Shown here: positions 38,283 through 38,357 of the stretch, piece by piece
Numbering within the stretch: position 1 is the first letter of the stretch
How the letters are laid out: every line of letters starts with the position of its first letter
Source of the DNA: Akkermansiaceae bacterium
Lineage (GTDB): Bacteria; Verrucomicrobiota; Verrucomicrobiia; Verrucomicrobiales; Akkermansiaceae
NCBI GenBank assembly: GCA_903827375.1
Contig: CAIKHZ010000349.1
Location: 1 to 38,357, forward strand
Direction of reading: 5' to 3'
Length of the DNA stretch: 38,357 nt
Position numbers and translations under genes: made by a program
The notes under the pieces: model-generated
What the model was told of the DNA's origin: nothing
The model's input: only the letters and a program-made list of their open reading frames with translations
Databases searched by the model: none

Positions 38283-38357
38283 TCACTCCGGCAGGCGGAT
38301 GCGGGCGGGAACGTCCTTGGGAGGGATACCGGCCTTGATCAGAGAATCCCAAATGCC
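38283..38357 (-). CDS. C-terminal end of an unidentified protein (5' part outside window)
   Basis: The minus-strand frame enters from the right edge and ends after 24 codons (IWDSLIKAGIPPKDVPARIR, then LPE) at TGA 38283-38285. The amino-acid choice and GC-rich third positions look coding, but the piece is too short to name. Confidence 0.45.
   Translation of the reverse strand, partial: GIWDSLIKAGIPPKDVPARIRLPE

Overview
This window looks like a chromosomal segment of a member of the Verrucomicrobiota, probably close to Verrucomicrobiales. The basis is inference from protein style (EF-Tu and RNA polymerase sequences, many unique exported coiled-coil and repeat proteins) and from gene order. 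The run tRNA-Thr, tuf, tRNA-Trp, secE, nusG, rplK, rplA, rplJ, rplL, rpoB, rpoC resembles the order known in Chlamydiae and relatives. No phylogenetic search could be run, so the lineage call is moderate.

Layout. Positions 1-793 hold the first 264 codons of a POT-type peptide transporter (minus strand, cut by the window edge), divergent from ribF (962-1882). A 390-base stretch follows with a perfect 36-bp palindrome, a possible gene remnant and the terminator of the rpo operon. From 15610 back to 2224 lies one long minus-strand transcription/translation block: promoter, tRNA-Thr, tuf, tRNA-Trp, secE, nusG, rplKAJL, rpoB and rpoC, with strong hairpins at several joints. Upstream of it is a YmdB-type phosphodiesterase gene.

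From 16544 to 27794 the plus strand carries envelope and housekeeping genes: an amidase-like cell-wall hydrolase, a large membrane-anchored helical-repeat protein, hisI, rplS, an anchored protein of unknown role, an exported prenyltransferase/squalene-cyclase-fold protein and a small unknown protein. A tRNA-Gly(CCC) gene lies among them on the minus strand. Then comes a compact four-gene redox cluster (24211-27794): a cysteine-rich secreted propeller-like protein, a cysteine-rich PhnD-like binding protein, a Tat-type ferredoxin with four [4Fe-4S] motifs (NapG/MauM-like) and a membrane iron-sulfur protein (NapH/MauN/NosR-like). The last three overlap by ATGA. No terminal reductase or dehydrogenase is encoded beside them. 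This orphan quinol-oxidising module with two unusual cysteine-rich partners is the best candidate here for an undescribed system.

The rest is an ABC exporter (minus), two tandem coiled-coil paralogues and a small lipoprotein (plus), then minus-strand rlmH, glnS, an M20 dipeptidase and cysS, a plus-strand hemolysin III family gene, and the last 24 codons of an unknown minus-strand gene at the right edge. A diverged ~57-bp repeat flanks the cysS/hemolysin III segment. I saw no CRISPR array, insertion sequence, rRNA gene or prophage.
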